Positions 17,261-26,891 of a stretch of DNA of 48,657 nucleotides are shown here, in pieces; the first letter of the stretch is position 1; each line of letters opens with the position of its first letter. The stretch spans positions 1 through 48,657 of the forward strand of contig CAMPEU010000010.1 of NCBI GenBank assembly GCA_946804195.1, read 5' to 3'. Origin of the DNA: an uncultured Candidatus Saccharibacteria bacterium (GTDB taxonomy: Bacteria; Patescibacteriota; Saccharimonadia; Saccharimonadales; Saccharimonadaceae). A program made the position numbers and the translations under genes. A model generated the notes under the pieces. The model did not search any database. It saw only the letters and a list, made by a program, of their open reading frames with translations, and was not told where the DNA came from.

Positions 17261-17311
17261 GTATTCAGCGGAAATGATGAGAGTATGTATGTTATCATTT
17301 CCGCTGTATAC
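17261..17311 (+). repeat. Strong 5' hairpin of the structured RNA
   Basis: A 13-bp perfect stem (17266-17278 with 17294-17306), extended by GTAT/ATAC beyond one T-T mismatch, with a 15-nt loop. No U-tract follows, so it is not a simple terminator. It begins about 13 nt after the predicted transcription start. Confidence 0.7.
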
Positions 17312-17353
17312 TTTCCTGTTGCACATTTTTAATAACATGAAAGTTTCTGCAAG

Positions 17354-17481
17354 GCAGATGTAGCTCAGTGGTAGAGCGCCGTAGAACCCAGGTGGTCGAC
17401 TGTATAGTACGAGGGGCCCCTCTGCTATGCTACGCCACAGGCTCTTCTACGGGGTCGCGGGTTCGAACCCCGCCGTCTGCT
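17354..17481 (+). tRNA. Aberrant tRNA-like gene with an expanded anticodon arm
   Basis: A complete tRNA frame is visible: acceptor GCAGATG (17354-17360) pairs with CGTCTGC (17474-17480), D arm GCTC/GAGC (17363-17377), T arm GCGGG-TTCGAAC-CCCGC (17457-17473), U73, no encoded CCA. The anticodon stem CCGTA/TACGG is continued to 8 bp (CCGTAGAA/TTCTACGG), and the 7-nt loop is replaced by about 64 nt that fold into a long interrupted hairpin: GTGGT/GCCAC, then GTATAG/CTATGC, then GAGG-GGCC-CCTC at the tip. No placement of a 7-nt loop in the flanks gives U33. The insert is too short for a group I intron. It may be an unusual intron, or a non-decoding tRNA mimic. Confidence 0.6.
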
Positions 17482-17491
17482 CGTTTTTGTA

Positions 17492-17559
17492 CATGCGGGA
17501 AACCGCACATGAGGATGTGAAATTATCACCCTCGAATGGAGAGAGCATACCCCTCCATT
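17492..17559 (+). repeat. Three consecutive small hairpins between the tRNA-like genes
   Basis: Hairpin a (17492-17511) has GCGG-GAAA-CCGC with a GNRA tetraloop plus CAT/ATG below a bulge. Hairpin b (17511-17533) is GAGG/CCTC and GTGA/TCAC around AATTA. Hairpin c (17535-17559) is AATGGAG/CTCCATT with an 11-nt loop. They fill the entire spacer. Confidence 0.55.
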
Positions 17560-17563
17560 CATT

Positions 17564-17635
17564 GCGCGTGTAGCTCATTGGCAGAGCATCCGCCCATCAA
17601 GCGGAAGGTAGCGGGTTCAATTCCTGCCACGCGCA
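17564..17635 (+). tRNA. Atypical tRNA-like gene, anticodon position reads ATC
   Basis: A 72-nt cloverleaf: acceptor GCGCGTG/CACGCGC, D arm GCTC/GAGC, anticodon stem TCCGC/GCGGA, T arm GCGGG-TTCAATT-CCTGC, A73, no encoded CCA. The anticodon loop is CCATCAA, so position 33 is C rather than the near-universal U, and 34-36 reads AUC (nominally Asp GAU) with A34, which is rare in bacteria. Asp identity (G73, GUC) is absent. D and T arms closely resemble those of the tRNA-like gene at 17354, suggesting a common origin. Confidence 0.6.
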
Positions 17636-17656
17636 CTAACTTTCATGTAATAATCT

Positions 17657-17690
17657 TGTGATGACATCCGCCAGCCAGCGTGTCATCACA
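17657..17690 (+). repeat. 10-bp perfect hairpin in the structured RNA
   Basis: TGTGATGACA (17657-17666) pairs with TGTCATCACA (17681-17690) around a 14-nt loop rich in C and G. Confidence 0.6.
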
Positions 17691-17692
17691 GG

Positions 17693-17782
17693 CTAGTGAT
17701 CATGACGGAAAACCGGTCCCCCGCCGGATGAGTACTCATTCACTAGGGGTGGAGAGCGCTGTTCATTCAGCGCTCTCCACCC
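17693..17782 (+). repeat. Paired domain plus 14-bp perfect hairpin near the 3' end
   Basis: CTAGTGA (17693-17699) pairs with TCACTAG (17740-17746), enclosing CCGG/CCGG and an ATGAGTACTCAT palindrome. Directly after it, GGGTGGAGAGCGCT (17747-17760) pairs perfectly with 17769-17782 around 8 nt. The second hairpin is followed by AAAACAATTTTT and might be a first terminator. Confidence 0.6.
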
Positions 17783-17794
17783 AAAACAATTTTT

Positions 17795-17826
17795 CCGTTG
17801 CACAGTAAAAGCAACGGTTATTTTTT
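17795..17826 (+). terminator. Rho-independent terminator of the structured-RNA unit
   Basis: CCGTTGC/GCAACGG stem (17795-17801 with 17811-17817), 9-nt loop, then TTATTTTTT. Confidence 0.8.
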
Positions 17827-17846
17827 ATCACGATATAATAGATACT

Positions 17847-18794
17847 ATGACTAATTTTTGGCACAACCTACCACGCCCGTTTTTCGCACTCGCTCCTCTG
17901 GAGGCGGTTACTGATGTCGTCTTTCGTCATGTCGTAGCAGCCGCAGCACCACCCGATTTATTTTTCACCGAATTTACGAACGCAACCGGCTGGGTTCATG
18001 CTGGCGACAAGGCAATTGGTGGACGCTTAGTAAAAACAAGTGACGAACATCCCATTATTGCGCAGCTGTGGGGCGCCGACGCAGATGCAATGGAAAAAAT
18101 GGCAATGCATTGTGCCGAACTGGGCTACGATGGAATTGATATAAACATGGGCTGTCCCGACGCCAGCGCCGTGAAAAGTGGCGGTGGAGCCGGAATGATA
18201 CTCAATCCCGAGAATGCCGCAGCTATCATCGCAGCAGCAAAAAAATCAGGCCTGCCCGTTAGTGCTAAAACACGCCTAGGATACAGCAGGGTAGACGAGT
18301 GGCCGCAATGGCTAGAACATTTACTGCGTCAAGATATCGTTAACCTAACAATCCATCTACGGACCAAAAAAGAAATGAGCAAAGTTCCCGCGCACTTTGA
18401 ATTAATCCCCAAAATCAAAAAAATGCGTGACGAGGTTGCACCAAATACACTTCTCACAATCAACGGCGACATCAATAATCGCACGCACGGGCTTGAACTC
18501 GTGCAGCGATATGGTGTTGACGGAATTATGATTGGGCGAGGTGTTTTTTTGAATCCATATACATTCGAAGAAAATCCCAGGGAGCATACTCGCAAAGAAA
18601 TGCTTGATCTATTACGACTACAACTAGAGCTGTATGAAAAATATGCCGATCAAACAGGCAGGCCATTCGATACATTAAAACGATTCTTCAAGATTTACAT
18701 ACGTGATTTCGAGGGTGCAGCAGAACTCCGTGATAAATTAATGCACACAAAAGATACCGATGAAGTGCGCGCGCTCATTGCCAGGGTAGATTAA
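17847..18794 (+). CDS. dus: tRNA-dihydrouridine synthase
   Basis: The FMN-dependent enzyme reduces uridine to dihydrouridine in the tRNA D loop. The 315-residue TIM barrel shows LAPLEAVTDVVFR at the start, INMGCPDASAVKSGGGAGM with the catalytic Cys near 103, SAKTRLGY, NGDINN and IMIGRGVFLNPYTF. The usual GCPxxxxxxxGxG pattern is kept. The start is fixed by TATAAT 7 nt before the ATG (leaderless), directly after the terminator of the structured RNA. The last 4 nt overlap the end of the convergent secreted-protein gene. Which tRNA position it modifies is not visible. Confidence 0.92.
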   Translation: MTNFWHNLPRPFFALAPLEAVTDVVFRHVVAAAAPPDLFFTEFTNATGWVHAGDKAIGGRLVKTSDEHPIIAQLWGADADAMEKMAMHCAELGYDGIDINMGCPDASAVKSGGGAGMILNPENAAAIIAAAKKSGLPVSAKTRLGYSRVDEWPQWLEHLLRQDIVNLTIHLRTKKEMSKVPAHFELIPKIKKMRDEVAPNTLLTINGDINNRTHGLELVQRYGVDGIMIGRGVFLNPYTFEENPREHTRKEMLDLLRLQLELYEKYADQTGRPFDTLKRFFKIYIRDFEGAAELRDKLMHTKDTDEVRALIARVD

Positions 18795-19828
18795 ATACTA
18801 ACGTAACTCGTAAGGTTGCTCAGGAGTCCCTGTGCATTACCGGCCATGCCGTTTGCAACGCCAAGTTGTGAAGTAATGGCGCTAAATGAACCGAGCAGAC
18901 CGTTAAGACTACCACCATCGCCCAAAAGACCGTTCAAGCTATCGTCAGCATCCGATGTGCCGCCAAGAGCACTAGACAAACTACCTCCATCTAATAAGCT
19001 ACCTAGATTGCCCAAAGCATCAAGACTGCCGAGTCCATTCATAAGACTGCTCAGCGTTGTTACGAGGCTGGTAAGTAGCGCTACCGACGAGGCAAGGACC
19101 GATTTTATTATTGATGCCATCGTACTAATATTGGCCATTTGAGATTCAGCCGATACAATAACCTCCTCACTACTCAAATTAAAATCATCACAACTCGGGG
19201 TAGAAGCGCTAGTCGAAGTATCCTGATTGCTTGCACTGATACATTCCTTCATCTTATTTACCTGACTGCGCATGTTATCGTACGTCGTCTGGACCTTATC
19301 GACAACACCAGTCAAACCTTCGATTGCATTTGTCACGGCCGCCTGTACATCAACGAGTTGAGTTAGTTGAAGTTGTTCGTCTATGCCATCAGCGAGGGAT
19401 TGTAAATCCTCGAGTGATGAAGTTTCCTCGACCTTTACCCTGAGTTCCTTTAGTTTTTCAATGACCTTGTCGGAGAACTGTTTGATCTTGTCCTTTGTTT
19501 TATCCTGGAGCACAAACTTTCCAATCAGACCATCTTTGTTTGTCGTCAGAGGCGTATCGCTATTGTCACTCGTTGCAATGAAACTTGACTCCTTATTCAT
19601 GATTTTAATTTCGACATCCAAACTCCCTCGAGTTTTTTTGTAATTATCAAGACGTCGATCAAGCTCATGGAGGGCTTTTTCTTTCAAGTCCTTGAACTTT
19701 TGAGTATCTGCGGCGGCTTGCGCATTCGTCACAGATACCGGCCCATAAAGAGCCAGCAGCATGCTTAGCAACAGCAATATTGTTGCCGTTATTCGATTCC
19801 GCGCTACATAGAAAAATGTGATATTCAT
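18791..19828 (-). CDS. Secreted or membrane-anchored helical protein, 345 aa
   Basis: An N-terminal signal segment (basic ARNR, then ITATILLLLSMLLALYG, with AQAAA as a likely cleavage region) precedes charged coiled-coil sequence (residues about 40-190), a short stretch with two cysteines (MKECISAS and PSCDD), a hydrophobic helix near 235-265, and a Gly/Ser/Leu-rich C-terminal third (LGSLLDGGSLSSALGG). I do not know the family. It follows the 94-aa membrane protein by 1 nt, so the two form an operon and may form one envelope complex. Confidence 0.7.
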   Translation of the reverse strand: MNITFFYVARNRITATILLLLSMLLALYGPVSVTNAQAAADTQKFKDLKEKALHELDRRLDNYKKTRGSLDVEIKIMNKESSFIATSDNSDTPLTTNKDGLIGKFVLQDKTKDKIKQFSDKVIEKLKELRVKVEETSSLEDLQSLADGIDEQLQLTQLVDVQAAVTNAIEGLTGVVDKVQTTYDNMRSQVNKMKECISASNQDTSTSASTPSCDDFNLSSEEVIVSAESQMANISTMASIIKSVLASSVALLTSLVTTLSSLMNGLGSLDALGNLGSLLDGGSLSSALGGTSDADDSLNGLLGDGGSLNGLLGSFSAITSQLGVANGMAGNAQGLLSNLTSYVSI

Positions 19829-19829
19829 A

Positions 19830-20114
19830 TTAATTTCCCAATTTTACTTGATTGCTATCATCACGAAGGGCCGCCTGAGCCGCCTCTTGTCTTGAGACTG
19901 ATGTGTCTATACCATCTTTTAAATCAGTGAGATTACGGTCTACTTCATCCTTCGTCGCAACGGCTTTGCCAGACGCATCCTTTTGCGTCGAGGAATCGTC
20001 CTGAGCAGTACCGAGTAGTGCAAAAAATATCACAGTAGCCAGACCAAGTATAAGGACAATTACTCCGACAATTATCCATCTAAGACGGGTGGAGGGTACT
20101 TGTTTATCAACCAT
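19830..20114 (-). CDS. Small single-pass membrane protein, 94 aa
   Basis: About 12 cytoplasmic residues, one transmembrane helix (IIVGVIVLILGLATVIFFALLG, about 14-35), then an acidic, helix-prone outside part (DEVDRNLTDLKDGIDTS). No family recognised. GAGGAAAG about 4 nt before the ATG is the ribosome site. It is the first gene of a two-gene operon with the 345-aa secreted protein. Confidence 0.7.
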   Translation of the reverse strand: MVDKQVPSTRLRWIIVGVIVLILGLATVIFFALLGTAQDDSSTQKDASGKAVATKDEVDRNLTDLKDGIDTSVSRQEAAQAALRDDSNQVKLGN

Positions 20115-20250
20115 TGTCTTTCCTCGTTTTTATTTTTGATTATTTATATGCTTATACTAGCACGCACAATGTCGTTCCAGCAAGGTTGATGTCATTGCAT
20201 ACATTAGCTAAAAATTGTAGAATAGCGAAAGTTATTATAATGAGGATCTT

Positions 20251-21285
20251 ATGACACACCCAGAATATTATGGACTCGAAGCCCATGCATACGACGCAAG
20301 TGAAGAAACAGGAGATATTACAATGCACGAAACAGAGCAACCTATTACGGAAATCTCTAGGATTTCTAGCGAACTACTAGATACGTACGAGCAATACGTG
20401 CCAAACAAGAAATATTTTGTCTTTTGTAGCGACGATAGGCCACTCACCGTAGAGAGCGCCCGCGACCTTGACCAGCCGGACACATTTGCAAACCCAAATA
20501 ATGCCATTCGTACATTCGGCGCCGCACTTGGTTCAGCACGCGCAACTGCAGTTGCATTATTCGCAAGTACTGATGAATCGGCGCAAAAAACAATCGCTCC
20601 ATACAGGGGAAACTTTGTTGGGTGGACCAAAAAAACCACCGCAGATTCAATAGAAAATTCGAATCTTGTTCCTAGCGCACATAGTGCCGAAAAAAACGAA
20701 GGCAACCCAGAACACTTCAACCCCGATAGCGACAAAGGACCCGGTTGCGCCTATATGGCCAATGCCGAAGCTGTCACTGAAATTAACACATCTCCCGAAG
20801 TTATTGCTTTTGCGAATGACGTGATCCAAATGCTCGGAAGTAGTCCCTTGCATCTCGCAAAAATCGTTCAGGCAAATGAGCGTGTCAAAAATCATTTTAC
20901 GGTTAATGGCGGCAAGACCTTTAACCTCACTCGCGATGATGCGAAAGAGCTAGAGATGCCAATAGCAATCGTAGAAGGTGATCATGCCTCAGTCGAAAAG
21001 GCACGAATTGTCATTAATCTTGGAAACGATGTCGTCAGCAACCCTAGGGCTGCACTCGAACTAGATATGCCAACATACAACATTGATCCGGTTATTGAAT
21101 GTAGTTCTATCCTCAAATCAAATCCAGAGCTAGATCCACGTTTACTATTAGAATCCAAGATCCTCGATATTTGCGCAACTGCCGAAGCACTCGCATCAAG
21201 TGAAGGCAAGCATGCTTGGAATTTCCGCTACGAACGTATCGGTAACTTTGAAGATGCCGTCGCACTACTCAAACAAGAGCAATAA
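20251..21285 (+). CDS. Carbonic-anhydrase-like protein related to the cadmium (CDCA) family
   Basis: A 344-residue protein with FCSDDRP near residue 59, the C-x-D-x-R metal/dyad motif of beta-type and CDCA carbonic anhydrases, followed by AIRTFGAALGSARATAVA. Further on, EHFNPDSDKGPGCAYM (about 154-169) resembles the CDCA segment in which a His and, about ten residues later, a Cys complete the metal site. VEGDHASVEKARIVINLGND and ATAEAL also echo CDCA blocks. Predicted ligands are Cys59, His155 and Cys166. These alignments are from memory; CO2 hydration is an inference. A TATAAT box 9 nt before the ATG and a GAGG both lie upstream. Confidence 0.5.
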   Translation: MTHPEYYGLEAHAYDASEETGDITMHETEQPITEISRISSELLDTYEQYVPNKKYFVFCSDDRPLTVESARDLDQPDTFANPNNAIRTFGAALGSARATAVALFASTDESAQKTIAPYRGNFVGWTKKTTADSIENSNLVPSAHSAEKNEGNPEHFNPDSDKGPGCAYMANAEAVTEINTSPEVIAFANDVIQMLGSSPLHLAKIVQANERVKNHFTVNGGKTFNLTRDDAKELEMPIAIVEGDHASVEKARIVINLGNDVVSNPRAALELDMPTYNIDPVIECSSILKSNPELDPRLLLESKILDICATAEALASSEGKHAWNFRYERIGNFEDAVALLKQEQ

Positions 21286-21289
21286 CAGC

Positions 21290-21711
21290 CTAGCGACGAT
21301 GTCGTCGACGAAGATCGGCGACCTTGAGTCGTACTGCATGACGATCAACTAATTGATGAGCTTTTTCTAGTTCGACTTGGTCTTTTGCATTATCACGCAT
21401 CTTGAGTGCACGCTCTAACGCTGCCTTCGTTTCTGATTCAACTATATCGTCACCACTATCGGCCTCGTCAACGAGTACTTTGATATTCTCTGGCGTTACT
21501 TCAATAACACCACCACTCACGGCAAAATACTCCAGTTTATTATCTGCATCACTCTTTGCGTAACGCACGGCTATTGCACCAGGCATCGCGATACCTACTA
21601 ACGGTTCGTGTCCAGGGAATACTGCGATTTCACCAGCAGCGGTCGGCAAGATTACTTCGTAGACATCTTGATCGACTTTTGTACCAGTGAGTGTAACCAG
21701 TTGAAACTTCA

Positions 21712-21712
<1 letters not shown>
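21290..21712 (-). CDS. atpC: ATP synthase F1 subunit epsilon
   Basis: The central-stalk subunit that couples and regulates F1. The N-terminal beta-sandwich is clear (TPxGEIAVFPGHEPLVG-type block reading PTAAGEIAVFPGHEP; YFAVSGGVIEVTPENIKVL), followed by the helical hairpin (ETKAALERALKMRDNAK). At 140 residues it is full length. The start is GTG and overlaps the atpD stop by one base (TAGTG). It is the last gene of the operon. Confidence 0.93.
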
Positions 21713-23820
<2,108 letters not shown>

Positions 23821-23824
<4 letters not shown>

Positions 23825-24696
23825 TCCTTTAACGCCTCCACGCCACCGCTAATCTCGGCGAGTTCTTGCGTAATCGCACCCTGTCGAGCTTTGTTCATTG
23901 CCAACGTTAAATCATCAATCAAATCATTGGCATTATCAGTCGCATTCTTCATTGCCAACATCCGCATGATGTATTCGCTCGCTCGCGCCGTTAAAAGTGC
24001 AAAGTAGACCTGCGCCTCCACTAGACGATAGGTGACCGCCTCGAGCACTTCCTCTGCACTTGGCTCAAACTCAGCAGTTCGAACATCTTCACTCACTTCT
24101 TCTGTCTCTTCGAACCCTGCGGGCAAAATGCGTTTGACGATTGCTTGTTGATTAACACTATTAATGAATTCTGTATAGACAATGTCAACGACATCAATTT
24201 CGCCAGAATTAAATGCATTCAACGCCGTATCAACAATCGCACGAAGCTGGGAGCCACTTGGGTCATCAGGTAAGTCCTGGTAAGCCGCTGCGACGTTCAC
24301 GTTCTTTAGTCTAGAAACGAATCGATTCGTTCGTCGACCAATCGCAATTGTTTGATTCTTTACACCCGCTGCATCATCATCGATTAATTGTCGAGCGTAT
24401 AGCTTGAGAACATTCGCATCGTATGCGCCAGCCAAACCTTTGTCTGTTCCGATAACAATCAACATACGTGATGTAATCTTTTCTGGAGTACGGAATAGGG
24501 GATGGCGATCAGTCTCACCCTGTGCGGCCAAATGAGTCAATAGCTCACGAGCAGCGCTCGTATATGGTTCCATAGCTTTCTCGGCTTCCTGAGCTTTACG
24601 CATCTTGCTAGCAGCGACTAATTGCATCGCCTTTGTAATCTGCTTTGTCGATTTGACCGAGCGAATACGATTCTTAAGAGCACGTGTTGACGGCAT
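23821..24696 (-). CDS. atpG: ATP synthase F1 subunit gamma
   Basis: The rotor shaft inside F1. The N-terminal helix matches the family (NRIRSVKSTKQITKAMQLVAASKMRKAQ), the Rossmann-like part has VIGTDKGLAGAYDANVLK, and the C-terminal helix ends in NDLIDDLTLAMNKARQGAITQELAEISGG. It is full length at 291 residues. Its ATG overlaps the stop of the 84-aa gene (TAATG), and its own stop overlaps the next gene by 4 nt. Confidence 0.96.
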
Positions 24697-24950
24697 TATT
24701 CAATCTCCCAGTTTGGACCAAGCATCGCCTGAGCCTTCTGACTCAACACGACTGGTTCAATATCAATACAGGCATAGTCATGACGGCATCTCACGTCGAG
24801 CCTTGCATCATCAATAGAATGCCAGCTCTTGCTGCGTGATTTCTTGATGCTACGGAGTGATCGGATAGACAAATCTAACGAATCATCGTTCTCTTGTGGA
24901 GTCGCCGAGATCTCATGTGTCATAAAAATTGTCGCCTGTTCTAATGGCAT
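24696..24950 (-). CDS. Unrecognised 84-aa protein between atpA and atpG
   Basis: A small soluble protein with a Ser/Arg/Lys-rich middle (RSIKKSRSKSWHS) and a cysteine pair in DVRCRHDYACIDIE. It starts 2 nt after atpA and ends overlapping the atpG start, so it is kept in tight register inside the operon. No known ATP synthase subunit has this place or sequence. Function unknown. Confidence 0.65.
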   Translation of the reverse strand: MPLEQATIFMTHEISATPQENDDSLDLSIRSLRSIKKSRSKSWHSIDDARLDVRCRHDYACIDIEPVVLSQKAQAMLGPNWEIE

Positions 24951-24952
24951 CC

Positions 24953-26488
24953 TTATTCCTCGAAGCCTTTAGCTACAGCCACGGCAACTTTATCGAATAA
25001 CTTTGCGAACTTTGAATCTTCGGTGATTTTTTCGCCGCCTTCATTCAGCTCCTGCATATCCTTTTTGTGATCAGTCCATAAACGAGTCAATAGGGCAGTC
25101 TGCGCTTCTTTGATCTTGTTCACCGCAACTTTATCAAACGCACCGCTCGTCACTGCATAGATCGATGCAACCTGCTCCCATACACCAAGTGGCGTGTATT
25201 GATGTTGTTTTAGTAGTTCAGTCAAACGTTGACCGCGATCAATTTGCGATTTGGTTGCTTCGTCTAAGTCGCTACCAAATTGTGCAAATGATGCCAATTC
25301 ACGGAATTGCGATAGGCTCAACTTTAGTCCACCACCGACGGACTTAACGGCCTTTGTCTGCGCATCACCACCAACACGACTCACGGATAAACCAGCACTA
25401 ATCGCTGGGCGAATACCTTGGTTGAATAGATCAGTTTCCATAAAGATCTGACCATCCGTAATTGAAATCACGTTCGTTGGAATGTAGGCAGAGATGTCAC
25501 CAGCCTGCGTTTCAATAATTGGCAACGCAGTCAATGAACCGGCGCCCAATTTGTCAGACAGCTTCGCGCTTCGCTCTAGTAGGCGAGAGTGGAGATAGAA
25601 CACATCACCAGGAAATGCCTCACGTCCCGGTGGACGACGAAGAAGCAATGACATTTGACGATACGCAACAGCGTGCTTGGTTAAATCGTCATAAATAATC
25701 AACGCGTGCTTTTTATTGTCACGGAAATATTCACCCATGGCAGTTGCAGCATAAGGAGCGAGGTAGAGAAGTGATGCGGGATCGGACGGACTGGTTGCAA
25801 CAATAATTGTTTGCTCCATGACGCCTTCTTCTTTCAGGCGTTCAACCAAACGAGCAATCTTTGAAAGCTTTTGACCGATTGCAACATAGATATTGATAAC
25901 CCCAGTCTTTTGACGACCCTGGTTAATCATCGTATCGATCGCGATGGCAGTCTTGCCGGTCTGACGGTCACCAATGATCAGCTCACGTTGGCCGCGTCCG
26001 ATAGGGAACATAGCATCAATAGACATCACGCCGGTCATCATCGGCTCGTGAACATGTTTACGGCCAAGTACGCCAATTGCTTCACGCTCAACCAAGCCGC
26101 GCTGTTTTGTCTTGATAGCAGGGCCACCGTCCATTGGCTGTCCGAGAGGATCAACGACGCGACCAAGCATTTCAGGACCGACAGGTACGTCCAGAATCGT
26201 ACCCTTCAGTGTTACTTTTGCTCCAGCCACAACTTCTTCATCGCTACCCAGCAACACGGCACCGATTTCATCTTCATTGAGGTTCAGGGCAAATGCTTCG
26301 ACCGTACCACTTTTTGTTTCAATCAACAGTACTTCGCTTGCACCGGCTTTTCGCAAACCGTATACCCACGCGACACCATCGCCAACACGAGTGACGACAC
26401 CGACGCTTTCTAAATCGCCAGAAACATCCAACGATGCAATCGCATCACGGAGTTCCTTGCTGAGGTTATTAACTACTAATTCTGGCAT
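24953..26488 (-). CDS. atpA: ATP synthase F1 subunit alpha
   Basis: The non-catalytic nucleotide-binding subunit. [15 protein letters not shown] (Walker A, near 168-175), the [43 protein letters not shown] region and the [14 protein letters not shown] motif with the catalytic Arg finger are all intact. It is full length at 511 residues. AAGGAA lies upstream of the ATG. It sits in the usual place after atpH. Confidence 0.97.
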   Translation of the reverse strand: MPELVVNNLSKELRDAIASLDVSGDLESVGVVTRVGDGVAWVYGLRKAGASEVLLIETKSGTVEAFALNLNEDEIGAVLLGSDEEVVAGAKVTLKGTILDVPVGPEMLGRVVDPLGQPMDGGPAIKTKQRGLVEREAIGVLGRKHVHEPMMTGVMSIDAMFPIGRGQRELIIGDRQTGKTAIAIDTMINQGRQKTGVINIYVAIGQKLSKIARLVERLKEEGVMEQTIIVATSPSDPASLLYLAPYAATAMGEYFRDNKKHALIIYDDLTKHAVAYRQMSLLLRRPPGREAFPGDVFYLHSRLLERSAKLSDKLGAGSLTALPIIETQAGDISAYIPTNVISITDGQIFMETDLFNQGIRPAISAGLSVSRVGGDAQTKAVKSVGGGLKLSLSQFRELASFAQFGSDLDEATKSQIDRGQRLTELLKQHQYTPLGVWEQVASIYAVTSGAFDKVAVNKIKEAQTALLTRLWTDHKKDMQELNEGGEKITEDSKFAKLFDKVAVAVAKGFEE

Positions 26489-26501
26489 TGTATGATTCCT
26501 T

Positions 26502-26891
26502 CTATATCTTGGTTGCTGTTAATTGATTCAATCGGTGACGGATGGTTGCGTCTAAGCGTTCGCTCGGTGTTTCAACCAGAACGCCACCCAGTAGGTCGGT
26601 GTTAACGCTTGTTCGCAGTTGTATATCATGTGCGCCTGTCGTTTTTTTCAAATATGCCGTAATAGCATCTTTTGTCTCTGTTGCAAGTTCTCGGCTGCTG
26701 GCGACATCGGCGAGGAGTACGCCGCGATCAGCCAAAGCAACTTCGATATCACGCACGATCAGCACGGCTTCGCGAACTCGCTTGGTTTCGACTAAGTACG
26801 CGGCTAGCTGATTTGTGACATTACGTCCAGCTAACAGCTCGTCGGCAAAATATACCGCGATCTTGCGTCGAGGTAGGCGAGTTCCAGCCAC
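26502..26891 (-). CDS. atpH: ATP synthase F1 subunit delta, short form
   Basis: The peripheral-stalk cap joining F1 to the b subunits. The C-terminal block [28 protein letters not shown] matches the family, and position between atpF and atpA agrees. At 129 residues it is about 50 shorter than the usual 175-180, so part of the N-terminal helical domain that binds alpha is reduced. Its start directly abuts the atpF stop. Confidence 0.85.
   Translation of the reverse strand: MAGTRLPRRKIAVYFADELLAGRNVTNQLAAYLVETKRVREAVLIVRDIEVALADRGVLLADVASSRELATETKDAITAYLKKTTGAHDIQLRTSVNTDLLGGVLVETPSERLDATIRHRLNQLTATKI

Larger units (their letters stand above)
17248..17826 (+). ncRNA. Protein-free structured RNA transcription unit with two tRNA-like domains
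   Basis: Between the helicase and dus lie 668 nt with no credible protein gene. From the predicted start near 17248 to a terminator at 17795-17826 the sequence is almost wholly made of strong inverted repeats and two tRNA-like folds (listed separately). It may be a tRNA precursor with unusual spacers, or one ornate noncoding RNA that uses tRNA mimics as domains. I do not recognise an Rfam family. The boundaries are inferred from promoter and terminator, not from transcript data. Confidence 0.6.

Noticed and set aside
17384-17447. Group I or group II intron in the tRNA-like gene
   Set aside because: The insert is only about 64 nt and folds into a single interrupted hairpin; it has no room for a catalytic core.
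17354-17481. tmRNA (ssrA), because an insert sits where tmRNA carries its message
   Set aside because: There is no tag reading frame, the D arm is a full tRNA arm, and the length is about one third of a tmRNA.
17747-17782. Insertion-sequence ends, suggested by the 14-bp perfect inverted repeat
   Set aside because: The arms are only 8 nt apart, no transposase frame or target duplication is present, and an RNA hairpin explains them.
20268-20735. 155-aa minus-strand open frame
   Set aside because: Antisense to the carbonic-anhydrase-like gene, whose motifs and start signals are clear.
25871-26413. 180-aa plus-strand open frame
   Set aside because: It lies entirely antisense to atpA, has no ribosome site or promoter and a Cys/His-rich composition typical of a shadow frame.
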